Assembly: GCF_030936135.1 (NCBI RefSeq)
Contig: NC_082637.1
Location: 11,359,001-11,423,000, forward strand
Source of the DNA: Gavia stellata
Lineage: Eukaryota > Chordata > Aves > Gaviiformes > Gaviidae
Direction: 5' to 3'
DNA length: 64,000 nt
Positions 54,701 to 64,000 of the stretch are shown in pieces. Numbering within the stretch: position 1 is the stretch's first letter; each line of letters opens with the position of its first letter. The notes below the pieces were generated by a model. That model had not been told where the DNA came from. It saw nothing but the letters and a program-made list of their open reading frames with translations, and did no database searches. The translations under genes and the position numbers were made by a program.

Positions 54701-57700
54701 TTTTCTTCACATCTCAAACTGAACCTGGAGCCTCACCTCACACTAAAACTGGGAGTCCAGGGGTGATGCCTGGGCCCAGGCCTTGGAATGGGGATCCAAA
54801 CCTCAGCTACCAAGTTACCAGGGAAGCTCTTCACCAAGATACCCACCTGCTGCTGCAGCCCCTCCTGAAGCAGAGCCAGAAAATCCAGGTAATGTTCCAC
54901 TGCATCGGCCACCCTGCAATGGGGACAGGACATGTGGTGGAAGGAGCAGGGAGACCCCAAGAAGTGCCAACAGCCAGGTGGAACCTGGATCACCAGCCCA
55001 CAGGCTCTCCCTGCACCGCACTCACTCTGGTCACGATACCTGTGACCTGAGCAGATCTACAACAGCAGTACTGTACTGGATGATTTCCAGGAGCACAGAG
55101 AAAACCGCAGAGCCCAAACAAGCAGCATGTTGCAAGCAGACCAGAGGGGCTGTTACCTCCCGTCCTGGAGACACCGCTGTGCCAGCAGGTACTTCACTTC
55201 AGAGGGGTGGTGATGGCGAAGGAGAGAAGCTAGTATTGGTGTCTGGATAAGGAGCTCTGTTCGGATTAGGAAATATGGACTAGAGGAAGCAGCTGCTGGA
55301 GGGTTTTTTTCCAGAGCCTGTGAAACAGAAACAGAAAATATGATCAACACAACGCTGGTCAAGTCCCGAGCAGCTGCAATCACTTGCCACTTCTGGCATC
55401 TGGAGATGCACCCAGACAAGCAGGAGCACTGCACTTCATAAGCACAGCTATGCTGTTCTTGTTTGATACAGCACAGCTGCTTCCAGGAGAAGCGACCAGG
55501 ATCACACAGGGATAGGCAGACTTCTGCTTGCCAGGCAGCATCAGAAGATGTGCAAGGTCACCCAGATCACCTCAGGTTTTCAGTTCAGCCGCCTGGAACA
55601 CCATCTTCCATTGCAGCCGCAGACCTAGTTAGACCAGATCTTAGGCCATTTGTAATGAGAGAGATCCCTCTCCATAGCTGTGTTTGTATCTTACGGATTT
55701 CAAACAGCTGAAGAGCTAACTTGGTGTCTACTGCTGTGACCTGCTCCTCCCAGGCAGACGAAGGTTGCTATGGCTAATACACACCCCCTCACAGCCACAA
55801 TCTGCCTTTTAAAGGCCTTGTTGCTATTAGAGACTTTCTTAAGAGACTGCTACTGTCTGACATAAGAATGTAACCTCTTCTCCCAAGCCACCAAGAACAT
55901 GAACTGGGACCCAAAGGTCCTGCCACATCCAACAGCCAGGTGCGGAGCAGGAATTTCAGACTTCACTGGGCTCTTTCCTGCCCACTGCTAAAGGCAGCAC
56001 CATGGCTGGATCGCTGTAGTCTGCTTTGAGGATGCCTCCAGGGTCAACAGCCCCCCAGAAGGCAAGAGCCTGCTTGAAGCTCTGCGTAGACTCTGCTGGG
56101 CAAAAATCAACTCAGAACTACAGGAAGCAGACGAACCTCGTAGAGCAGAGCCAGGGCCTGCAGCTCCGCCTCGGTCTCCCCCAGCTCATGGTACACTGCT
56201 GCCGCGTGGGACAGGGCAGGAAGGCACTGAAAGTCTACCTGGAGGGCCCGTTTCAGGTGCTGAAGAGCTGTCTGAGGCTTGCCCTAGGTAGATGGGAAAA
56301 GGTGCATGTTGCAAGGACATCTTGTTGACATCTTTACTGTTCAGCGGGATCCAGACCCTTGCTCTGCTTCCCCAGCAATCCCCACTAAGCAAGGGCAGCA
56401 CTTTAGCCAAAGGCAACCCTCCTTGCACTGGTTTTTGAGCTTCTCTCTCTGCAGCAACCCTTTGTGATCAGATAAAAGCCCTGCCTGGATTTTGCAGCTC
56501 TCCAAGGAGGCTGGGGCCACAAAGGCAACTTCTGCTCAAGACCTTGCCTTCCTGCAGCAGCCTAGAACCACGCAGAGGCAGCATGGACATCAGCCTGAGC
56601 CTTCCCACCCTGCTCTAGGCTGTGTTTCGCCCCTCCCCACTGAGAGGGAAGGGACCTGGCCATTACCATTCGCTGAGCGCAGCAGCCGATGCAGGTGTAG
56701 ATCTGGGCCAGGACCCTCTTGGAGCAGAATCCTCCCGCGGCCTCTTGGAAGAGGGAGAGGGCAGCAAGGAAGTTCCCAGCCTCCAGCTCCTTCAGACCTA
56801 GGACAGACTCAACACCTTAGCTTTGCATCTCTCCTTGCCGCCCCACCTGGTCCCCAAACAAGTGTACGTGGCCTTTTCTTCCCAGTGCCGTAGGGACCTG
56901 CCTGATCCCCTCTGCACCCAGTGATGCACAGCAGGAGGGTGCCAAGCTGCTATCTTTGCTTTGATGGTGTTGCAAGAGAACAAGCCACCCGATGGAAACG
57001 TCTAGCAGAAATAATAGCAGCTTCCAAGCCCAGATACCGAGATGCCTGCCCTGGCCCAGAACAAGGGCAGAGGTAGGTGCTGGGCAGGTCCACCTGCGCA
57101 TTCATCCACAGCAACGGCAGTGCGGATGGGGAAAGCACACGCAGAATCTCAGAAAGACTTTTTCCAGCACATCTGGGCCATGTCCCAGCAGGATGCTTTG
57201 GGATATTAATTCATTAATATTTATCACTAATGGTATTTGCTTTTCTTTCAATCCCCGTTTCAAGCTTCCCTCTGAGGCCGCTCTCACATGCCTACATCAC
57301 ATTCACATCTGCCACCTCCCCGCTGGAAGTGCTATCGCCACCCTAGAGGCTTTTGAGAGGTCTGTGGACAGGAGCTCCTGCCCTCCCTCCTCGTAGGAAG
57401 GCCCCACGTCAGCCTGAGCATGGCGAGGCAGTGCTGGCTGCCCCCGGAGCTGCTGGGGTTGTCAAGACAGTGAGCTAAGGAAAACCACAAGCAGGACAAA
57501 ATGCAGCAGTCAGATGAGATCAATCACCTGTTGTGACACCAGGCTACAAAGCTGCACAACAGCTTTGCGTGGGACTTGCAGCACTGTAATCCGACGGGAA
57601 CAATGTGCTTGCAACAAGGCGGGTGCCAAAAGACAGACAGAAGAAAGGAAAATCCTCCTAAGTCCCCTGCCAGCCTTCTGCTTTATACAAGATCACTGTG

Positions 57701-60700
57701 GGGCCCAGACACCTACCTAAAGCCACAGACAGGCAGAAGAACCCTGTGACAGTGCAGAGAAAGGCTTAGCAGGGGAGAAAGCAGAGAAGCTCTTTGGATA
57801 CTGAATGGCAAAGTTGAGACCCGGAGGCTCAGCCCAGACCCTCTTCCAAAGGAACAGCCCAGAAAACCTCAAGGGCCGGTTTGCTTGGGAAGAAAAACCA
57901 GGATAAGGGCAGGGAGAGGGGGCCCTGGGATGGGAGAACAGTGAGAGGCTGTGCTGGCATGAGTACCTCCTCCACACAAACCTTGCAGGAAGGCTGCTGC
58001 AGTGCAGAGGATCTCTTTCAAGTCCTCATCGCTCTGTACAAGGGGCAGGGAGGCCCCCTCAGCTGGTACTCGCCATGTCTTGAGCAGGTAGAGGAGTTCG
58101 TTCTCCCCCTCACTGCAGCGAGCTCTTCCCCGGCCCTGTGAATACACAGGGGAGAGAGAGCAGGGAATGCTGAAGGGAAGCAAGAAACACTGATCCCAGG
58201 GTACGTGAAAACAGAGGTCCCACCAAATCCTTCCACAGTGCTCTCTGTGCTGGGGAGCAATGTCCTACCACCCCCTCACTTCAACTACAACCCCCTCGCT
58301 GCAGTGATTCCTGCCTGGCCCACAGCAGTGCCTCCCCACCTCAGAGTGACGTGCACCTTGAGGGGCTCCTGGCAAGGCAGATCCAAGTGCTGTAGGAGGG
58401 CATTCAAAAAGGTGGGACCCCTCAGCAGCCTCACAATCAGCAGGGACGGTTCCTCTGCATCCCACCGCTCACAGCTTGCTCCCTAGAGAGGCTGCAAGTC
58501 CACCTCCAGCCCCCTTCCAGCCTGCACAAGTCTCCTGTCTCACACCTTGAGGTCCAGGGCCCCGACAGGCAGGAGATATTCTGGGACTCATTAACACACT
58601 CAGGGCCATTAGGCTACGCTGGGACGCCCGGGAGAGGATTACTCACGCTGACTGGGCAGCGCTGATGGGTTCAGGTCTCCAAATGCCACAGCAACTTTTT
58701 GCAGAGTGGGGTTTACGACAAACACAGTATTTATGGCAGCTCTGCCTCCTTTAGCAAACCAGTGGGTATTTGTATCTGCGCAGATACTCTGGTGCAGGTA
58801 ACCAGGAGCTGCGCAGCATCTGCCTGCGCCCAGTTACCTCAGCGTTGCTCAGAAGGCGGAAGAGGCTGGCAGTGCTTCCCAGGCGGCTGGCTGCCAGCCA
58901 CCACGCTGCTTGCAGGGCCCCCAGTCGGTGCAAAGGTGCCTGCAGCTCCTCCACAGTTACCTCCTGCAGCACCTTCTGCCACAGCTCCTCAGTGCTAAGA
59001 TCCTGCCCGCAGGCCCCACAAGCCTCCAGAACTGAAAAAACAAACAAAAAAAATCCCCAGCCATGAGACAACAGGTTGGTGTCCTGTAACAGACATCCTC
59101 CCAAGAGGGAGAGAAAGCCTCAAGCAAGGACAGGTTCCTCGTAGTGAGGGAAGGAATGGGGTTACAGGGCTTGCCTGGCCTCAGTGGCAAGGAAACCAAC
59201 CTCTCAGACAGTGGAGTTAACAGCGGCATGCTCAGGAGACAACACACGGTTCAGAGCTACACCTACGACTCCAGTTCTGCCAAGTCTTCCTGAGGTCACT
59301 TGCCCCCAGGCAAGCATTTGCCAACACTACAGATTCCCCTCTGACCTGCAGCCTATTTCAGTGAGCTTTCTTTGAAGCCAGCACACCACAGGGACGGGGA
59401 GCAGAATGAAGCCCCCACAATCCAAGGGGAAATGGTTAGCAACCAGCTACACCACTTAGACACCCACAAGTCTATGGGACCAGATGGGATCCACCCAAGG
59501 ATACTGAGGGAGCTGGTGGAAGTGCTCACCAGCCACGTTCCATCATCTACCAGCAGTCTTGGCTAACCGGGGAGGTCCCAGTGGACTGGAAGTTAGCAAA
59601 TGTAATGCCCATCTTCAGGAAGGGCCTTCAAGAAGCACCAGAAGGAGGATCCAGGGAACTACAGGCCTGTCAGCCTGACCTCGGTGCGGGGGAAGATTAT
59701 GGAGCAGAACATCCAGAGTGCCATCACACGGCACATACGGGACAAACACGTGATCAGGCCCAGTCAGCATGGGTTTATGAAAGGCAGGTCCTGCCTGACT
59801 AACCTGATCTCCTTCTATGACAAGGTGACCCATTTAGTGGATGAGGGAAAGGCTGTGGATATAGTTTATCTAGACTTTAGTAAAGCCTTTGACACTGTTT
59901 CCCACAGCATTCTCCTGGAGAAACTGACTGCTCATGGCTTGGATGGGTGCACTCTTCGCTGGGTAAAAAAACGGCTGGATGGCCGGGTCCAAAGGGTTGT
60001 GGTGAATGGAGTTAAATCCAGTTGGTGGCCGGTCACAAGTGGTGTTCCCCAGGGCTCGGTACTGGGACTGGTCTTGTTTAATATCTTTATCAATGATCTG
60101 GATGAGGGGATCGAGTGCTCCCTCAGTACATTTGCAGACAACACCAAGTTGGGTGGGAGTGTTGATCTGCTGGAGGGTCGGAAGGCTCTGCAGAGGGATC
60201 TGGACAGGTTGGATCGATGGGCTCAGGCCAATTGTATGAGGTTCAACAAGGCCAAGTGCCGGGTCCTACACTTGGGTCACAACAACCCCATGCAACGCTA
60301 CAGGCTTGGGGACGAGTGGCTGGAAAGCTGCCCCACAGAAAAGGACCTGGGGGTGCTGGTTGACAGGCAGCTGAAGATGAGCCGGCAGTGTGCCCAGGTG
60401 GCCAAGAAGGCCAATGACATCCTGGCCTGTATCAGAAATGGTGTGGCCAGCAGAAGCAGGGAGGTGATCGTGTCCTTGTACTTGGCACTGGTGAGGCTGC
60501 ACCTCGAATCCTGTGTTCAGTTTTGGGCCCCTCACTACAAGAAGGACATTGAGGTGCTGGGGCATGTCCAGAGAAGGGCGACGAAGCTGGTGAGGGGTCT
60601 GGAGCACAAGTCTTATGAGGAGCAGCTGAAGGAGCTGGGGTTGTTCAGTCTGGAGAAGAGGAGGCTGAGGGGAGACCTTCTCGCTCTCTACAACTACCTG

Positions 60701-62566
60701 AAAGAAGGTTGCAGAGAGGTGGGTGCTGGTCTCTTCTCCCAAGTGATACAGCAAGAGGAAACAGCCGCAAATTGCGCCAGGGGAGGTTTAGACTGGATAT
60801 TAGGAAAAATTTCTTCACTTGAAAGGGTCGTCAGACATTGGAACAGGCTGTCCAGGGAGGTGGTTGACTAACCATCCCTGGAGGTATTTAAAAGACGTGT
60901 GGATGAGGTGCTTAGGGACTTGGTTTAGTGGTGGACTTAGCAGGGTTGTGTTTACTGTTGGACTTGGTGATCTTAAAGGTCTTTTCCAACCTAAATGATT
61001 CTATGATAATTGAAGAAAACACTCATTTTCTACTGCCACTAAAACTTTGCTAGAGATTAGGCACCTTATGCCTTGAAAACTCTCATTTCCCTTAAAGTCT
61101 GGCCTATCCCTGCAGGCAGCAGCAGGCAGACAGCCAAGCAGCTGCGCATCGTCCCTGGCTGCAAGCCGCCTCACCTCCTGCCCTTCCCAGCAGAGCCAGG
61201 CTTCCCTGCTCACAGCCCCCCCACCTCTGGCCAGTCACCGCACATCTCCAAAGCACAGAGAACGCTCTCCTTGCCCCGAGGAGCCCCCGTACAGAGAATG
61301 ATCTCCTTACCCCTGAGGAGCCCCTGGCGTATTCCTTCTGCTTCTCCTTTGATGGCAGAGTCAGATGCTCCCATAGTAAAAAGCAGGGAGTTGTAGAGGA
61401 CGGTAAGCTCCAGAGGCAGGGTGGGGAGGGCAGCCGGCAGCCCTGTGATCACAGCCAACCCAAAAAGAAATTGAGGTGGCTAGGAAAAATCCAACAACCA
61501 TCCACACTAAGGCATCATTACCCAGCTTTGTGACAGCAGAAGTGTCCTGTCAAGTATTTTTTTCATTGTTGTGGTGAGATTTAACAGCTTAGGAACTGCA
61601 GCACCTAGAGAGACAGCAGGTGACACCTCTCCAGGTGCCGACACTGCTCTAGACATCCATTCCCAGCTATCTAGGTGCTGCAGTCCTCCAGGACTGAGTG
61701 AGACCTTTCAGCTCTCCCAAAACAGCAGCAACAGTCTACGCGCTTCCCATACCCATCCACCCTTTTGCACAGGTTTCCCCACGCTGTGTCTCTCTCCCTC
61801 TCCCTTGCATCAGGCTTCTTCTATACCACAGTAGTGGCAGGGAGCCCCTTTCCCAGCTTTCCAGGACAAAGGTTGCTGCATTTTTTCCAGAAACCGCAAA
61901 GTTCTGCCCACATCCCCCAGCAAGACTAGGTAGACGTCGGGGCTGGGCCTTAATCCCTTTGCAGGCCCAGTTCAGCTTAGGAACGTTTCACACCCTCTCC
62001 CTTCAGAAGTTTGTTTCCAGCACTGGGATACCGGAGCTGCAGCCCGGTAAACACTAGAGCCCGCGAACCGGTGCTTCCACCCCCATGTACTTCGGGTCCA
62101 GGACGGCAGCGGGAGGGAGGGTGAAGGAAAGGCACGGGGCAGGGCGGCCCCAGCCCACCGGGCCGCCACTCACCCCGCATCCTCAGGAGCAGCTCCCCGA
62201 AGCCGCCTCGCTGCTGACGCACCTCCCGCGCCGCCGCTCCGCCGGGCCCCGAGCACCGTGCTGCCTGCAAGGGAGACACTCACCCGCCGGCCTGGCGACG
62301 AGGCCAGCCCGGGCCGCGGCACCCCTTCCCTTCCCCTCCCGCGGCCGACGAGCAGGCTGCGGCCTACCCCGGGCAGCGGCGTTCCCATGGCAACCGGCAC
62401 CGGAGGCCGCACGGCCGCAGAGCGGGCAGCCCCGGGGCTCAGGGAACGGGGAGGAGGGGGGGAAGGGGACCCGTCGCACCCGCCAGCGGCCGGCCAGGGC
62501 CTGGCTCTCGGCGGCCCAGGCCTGCAGGCACCCCGGCTCCGGGGGCGCCCCGCGCCGCCGCTTCAT
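51648..62566 (-). CDS. FANCG: FANCG, Fanconi anaemia core-complex TPR protein
   Basis: Scaffold of the nuclear Fanconi anaemia core complex, which monoubiquitylates FANCD2-FANCI at interstrand crosslinks. Coding exons in gene order: 62480-62566, 62174-62264, 61311-61442, 58838-59031, 57982-58135, 56667-56797, 56137-56283, 55157-55317, 54847-54913, 54053-54390, 53850-53905, 53123-53260, 52114-52246, 51648-51765. The total is 1947 nt, 648 residues (human 622). All 14 exon phases agree with human FANCG as I know it, and exons 2, 3, 6, 7 and 9 have identical lengths (91, 132, 131, 147, 67 nt). Sequence is only moderately conserved, as usual for FANCG. Diagnostic blocks are [44 protein letters not shown] and [15 protein letters not shown]-like helices occupy about residues 220-600. 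No stop or frameshift. Confidence 0.97.
52114..52246 (-). CDS. FANCG: FANCG exon 13 (residues 566-610)
   Basis: [20 protein letters not shown], then EAAAHWQKF, a TPR-like helix pair. Phase 1 in, phase 2 out, as in human. Confidence 0.92.
52247..53122 (-). other. FANCG: FANCG intron 12
   Basis: 876 bp intron with no recognised feature. Confidence 0.6.
53123..53260 (-). CDS. FANCG: FANCG exon 12 (residues 520-566)
   Basis: [20 protein letters not shown], then [20 protein letters not shown], a clear TPR motif. 18 nt shorter than the human exon. Confidence 0.93.
53850..53905 (-). CDS. FANCG: FANCG exon 11 (residues 501-520)
   Basis: [18 protein letters not shown] with split codons at both ends. 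Small exon, identified by position, phase and splice sites. Sequence similarity is limited to CL..LL. Confidence 0.85.
54053..54390 (-). CDS. FANCG: FANCG exon 10 (residues 389-501)
   Basis: The largest FANCG exon. [39 protein letters not shown] and [18 protein letters not shown] match the human exon. It is 48 nt longer than human, through a Gly/Pro/Ser-rich loop (around [12 protein letters not shown]). Confidence 0.95.
54847..54913 (-). CDS. FANCG: FANCG exon 9 (residues 366-388)
   Basis: [20 protein letters not shown] plus QQ. 67 nt, the same length as human. Confidence 0.94.
55157..55317 (-). CDS. FANCG: FANCG exon 8 (residues 313-366)
   Basis: [20 protein letters not shown] through [13 protein letters not shown]. 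Contains the FLI.TELL and LA.RCLQ blocks of the family. Confidence 0.93.
56137..56283 (-). CDS. FANCG: FANCG exon 7 (residues 264-312)
   Basis: [20 protein letters not shown] through [14 protein letters not shown], a TPR pair. 147 nt as in human. Confidence 0.94.
56667..56797 (-). CDS. FANCG: FANCG exon 6 (residues 220-263)
   Basis: [20 protein letters not shown] through [11 protein letters not shown]. First clear TPR, 131 nt as in human. Confidence 0.94.
56798..57981 (-). other. FANCG: FANCG intron 5
   Basis: 1.18 kb intron with no recognised feature. Confidence 0.6.
57982..58135 (-). CDS. FANCG: FANCG exon 5 (residues 169-220)
   Basis: [20 protein letters not shown], then [16 protein letters not shown]. 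The LLKTW...PAE block is diagnostic. Donor is GTTTGT, weaker than the others. Confidence 0.92.
58838..59031 (-). CDS. FANCG: FANCG exon 4 (residues 104-168)
   Basis: [20 protein letters not shown], then [17 protein letters not shown]. Three codons shorter than human exon 4; phase preserved. Confidence 0.93.
59032..61310 (-). other. FANCG: FANCG intron 3
   Basis: 2.28 kb intron, about 70% of which is a single CR1 insertion in the opposite orientation to the gene. Confidence 0.85.
59380..61007 (+). mobile_element. CR1 LINE, long 3' portion with degraded reverse transcriptase
   Basis: Begins inside ORF2 ([18 protein letters not shown] at about 59450), is disrupted by indels near 59530-59680, then stays open from 59684 to 60871. 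Reverse-transcriptase motifs in order: [43 protein letters not shown], then FADN at 60131-60142, where FADD is expected. A stop codon (TGA-TAA region at 60869-60871) cuts the frame before the usual C-terminus, which continues as SLEVFKR. The copy ends in the CR1 3' UTR and the terminal ATTCTATGAT. It is 5'-truncated and not capable of retrotransposition. Confidence 0.95.
61311..61442 (-). CDS. FANCG: FANCG exon 3 (residues 60-104)
   Basis: [20 protein letters not shown] through IRQGLLR. The LPLELTV core is diagnostic, and length (132 nt) and phases equal human. Confidence 0.95.
61443..62173 (-). other. FANCG: FANCG intron 2
   Basis: 731 bp intron without a recognised feature. Confidence 0.6.
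62174..62264 (-). CDS. FANCG: FANCG exon 2 (residues 30-60)
   Basis: [20 protein letters not shown] through LLLRMR with a GTGAGT donor and TTGCAG acceptor. The length, 91 nt, is exactly that of human exon 2, though the sequence is poorly conserved and Ala/Gly/Arg-rich. Confidence 0.88.
62480..62566 (-). CDS. FANCG: FANCG exon 1 coding part (residues 1-29)
   Basis: [20 protein letters not shown], then SQALAGRWR. Aligns with the human CLDLW region with the same distance to the phase-0 donor (here GTGCGA). This is the first in-frame ATG; the codon five positions upstream is GTG. Confidence 0.88.
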
Positions 62567-62760
62567 GGCCGCCGCCGCCACCCGCGCGCGCCGCTCTCCA
62601 CCCGCTCTTCACGCTGATTGGCCGCCGCCCGCCGCGCCGCCGCAGCCATTGGCGGGCGACACAGAGCGGAAGCGACGGCCGCCGGGACAACAGCCAAGCG
62701 TGGGGCGAGGGGGCGCAGTCGGCCGCCGTCCCGCCAAAACGGCGGTGGCCGAGGAGGACC
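62567..62760 (-). promoter_or_regulatory. FANCG: FANCG promoter (CpG island, NF-Y pair and E2F site)
   Basis: On the gene strand, CCAAT boxes at 62621-62617 and 62652-62648 are 31 bp apart. An E2F-type site (TTTTGGCGGGA on the gene strand, 62739-62729) lies about 165 bp upstream of the ATG. This combination is typical of S-phase-regulated genes. No TATA box. Confidence 0.65.
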
Positions 62761-62847
62761 AAACCTCGTCGCTAGGCGAGGCCGCCGCGGGCGAGACCCG
62801 GGGTCAGGAAGGAGAAGTCGCCCACCGTTCACTTTGGATCTCACGGC

Positions 62848-62853
62848 TTTATT
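62848..62853 (-). terminator. Poly(A) signal of the next minus-strand gene
   Basis: AATAAA on the minus strand (TTTATT on plus) within a short AT-richer patch after the CpG island. It probably ends the transcript of the upstream neighbour, PIGO by human synteny. Confidence 0.5.
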
Positions 62854-64000
62854 TGCAGACATCTGTTTCGCAGCCGCCCGGAGCCCCGCGCCTCCCTCGG
62901 ACGGCAAATCTCCCCCACCACCGATTAATGAACGAGTCATTTAATACCAAAGCGAGCCCTCCCCGGCTGCCTCCCCCATGCTCGGTACGGCGCAGCCCCC
63001 GGCGAGGTAGGTCGGCGGTAGCCCAGCGCTGCACCGGCCCCGAGGACTGCGGCAGTCCAGAGGCCAAGCTGTCGGGTGAAGGAGTGCTGTCAACTTGCCT
63101 GTTTTAGGGTTTTTTTTGAGGAAAAAAGGCTCTACCTCCTAGCAGAGACTCAAGCATCACTTCCACCTTCCCGGTGTAGCTGCTGAATGGGAATAAAAGC
63201 GTTAACGGCCAGATATATAGAAATACCCAGGAAAGCGTAGCACCACGCTGCATGCAGAGCTCCCAAATCGCTTTCCAGAACTGGGTCCATCCCCTTTTTT
63301 TTTCCCACATGGGGTACTGAGGCACAGAGAGGTTAATAACAAAACATAAAACAACAATCTCGCTCCAAGCCCCGTGGCGAGTCGAGTCAGAGCTCGGGGA
63401 AAAGGGCCGTGCTCCCCAGCCCTGCTCCCCGCACGTCAGCACTGCTGCTTCCCGAGGAGAAGGGGAGACACGCACACTGGGACCATGACCATGCCTTGGC
63501 ATAAAGAAGCGGCCTGAAGTGTTGAGGGAAGAACAGAGAGAGACGGGACGGAGAAACGGGCGTGGGAACTGAGATAAACCGAGCCCCGGCCTCCCCGCAG
63601 CAGTGCCATCCCTTGGGAAAGCTGAGTGGGCAGCGCCAGCCCCACGGATCAGGGCGGGGAGATGCTCTGAACAGCCACAACCTTTCACAGTGGTGGCAGC
63701 TTTCGGTTGCCATTTTCCAGATGGCACAAATGAGACACAATTCCATCTCTGCCCCATGCCAGGATGACAGGACATGCCGTCCCGCCGCCAGCCTAAGCCA
63801 GGGAAGTTTCCCAGTGGAGCTCTCCCCTGCCCAGAGGGACAGGGCACCGAGCAGGAGCTGCTGCCACGGAGCACACACACACCACTTGCAAAAGCCCAAA
63901 GAGCAGCAGCTTTGCGGAGTGCAGGATGAAACCGCTCTGCGGAGCAGAGCTGAGGATGACACGTCCCCTGTCACACTCAGCCAAGGGGCAGTGACCAGAA
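62854..64000 (-). other. Probable 3' UTR of PIGO
   Basis: Minus-strand sequence between the window edge and the AATAAA at 62853-62848. No PIGO coding exon is recognised here, so the assignment rests only on the poly(A) signal and on the conserved gene order FANCG-PIGO. Open frames present do not resemble the hydrophobic PIGO C-terminus closely enough to call. Confidence 0.35.

Noticed and set aside
62085-63107. Plus-strand open frame of 340 codons
   Set aside because: It runs antisense across FANCG exons 1 and 2 and their promoter, has Pro/Arg/Ala-rich composition, and exists because of high GC content. FANCG exons on the other strand are supported by homology and phase.
63104-63880. Minus-strand open frame of 258 codons as the last PIGO exon
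   Set aside because: I could not match it to the PIGO C-terminus. The frame is Ser/Pro/Cys-rich with only one short hydrophobic stretch, so 3' UTR is more likely.

Overview
This window is vertebrate genomic DNA, almost certainly from a bird. Genes are spliced with GT-AG introns, start in CpG-rich islands, and are interspersed with CR1 LINE fragments. One CR1 copy ends in the ATTCTATGA-type 3' terminus typical of sauropsid CR1. The gene order and orientation DNAJB5(+) - VCP(-) - FANCG(-) match human 9p13.3. Human 9p corresponds largely to the avian Z chromosome, so a Z-linked origin is a reasonable inference; the sequence itself does not prove it. A turtle or crocodilian source is not formally excluded.

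Layout. 1-7600: intergenic, no gene recognised, one truncated CR1 (about 2146-2866). 7600-8372: CpG-island promoter of DNAJB5 with a cAMP response element, a perfect three-box heat-shock element, CCAAT boxes and GC boxes, ending in a probable non-coding first exon (donor at 8373). 8500-10660: a large G-rich minisatellite with a unit of about 52 bp. 10830-10867 and 12008-12075: two possible coding first exons of DNAJB5 in the same phase. 15142-22713: the common DNAJB5 coding exons, then a 3' UTR to about 24545. 24.6-28.5 kb: intergenic, with a CR1 3' end and a small degenerate tandem repeat. 28827-49800: VCP on the minus strand; all 17 coding exons were resolved and give an 806-residue protein. 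49.25-50.5 kb: VCP CpG island with eight CCAAT boxes in about 345 bp. 51648-62566: FANCG on the minus strand; all 14 coding exons were resolved and give 648 residues. A long but catalytically damaged CR1 lies in its third intron, in the opposite orientation. 62.57-62.85 kb: FANCG promoter. 62.85-64 kb: probable 3' UTR of the next minus-strand gene, PIGO by synteny.

Functionally the three genes are housekeeping or stress genes. DNAJB5 is an Hsp40 co-chaperone, VCP is the p97 AAA+ unfoldase acting on ubiquitylated substrates, and FANCG is a TPR scaffold of the Fanconi anaemia core complex. They are separate transcription units, not an operon. I found no unknown biological system. The more unusual material is regulatory and repetitive: the minisatellite, the HSE/CRE promoter, the alternative DNAJB5 N-termini, the CCAAT cluster, and a cluster of four splice-donor-like motifs.
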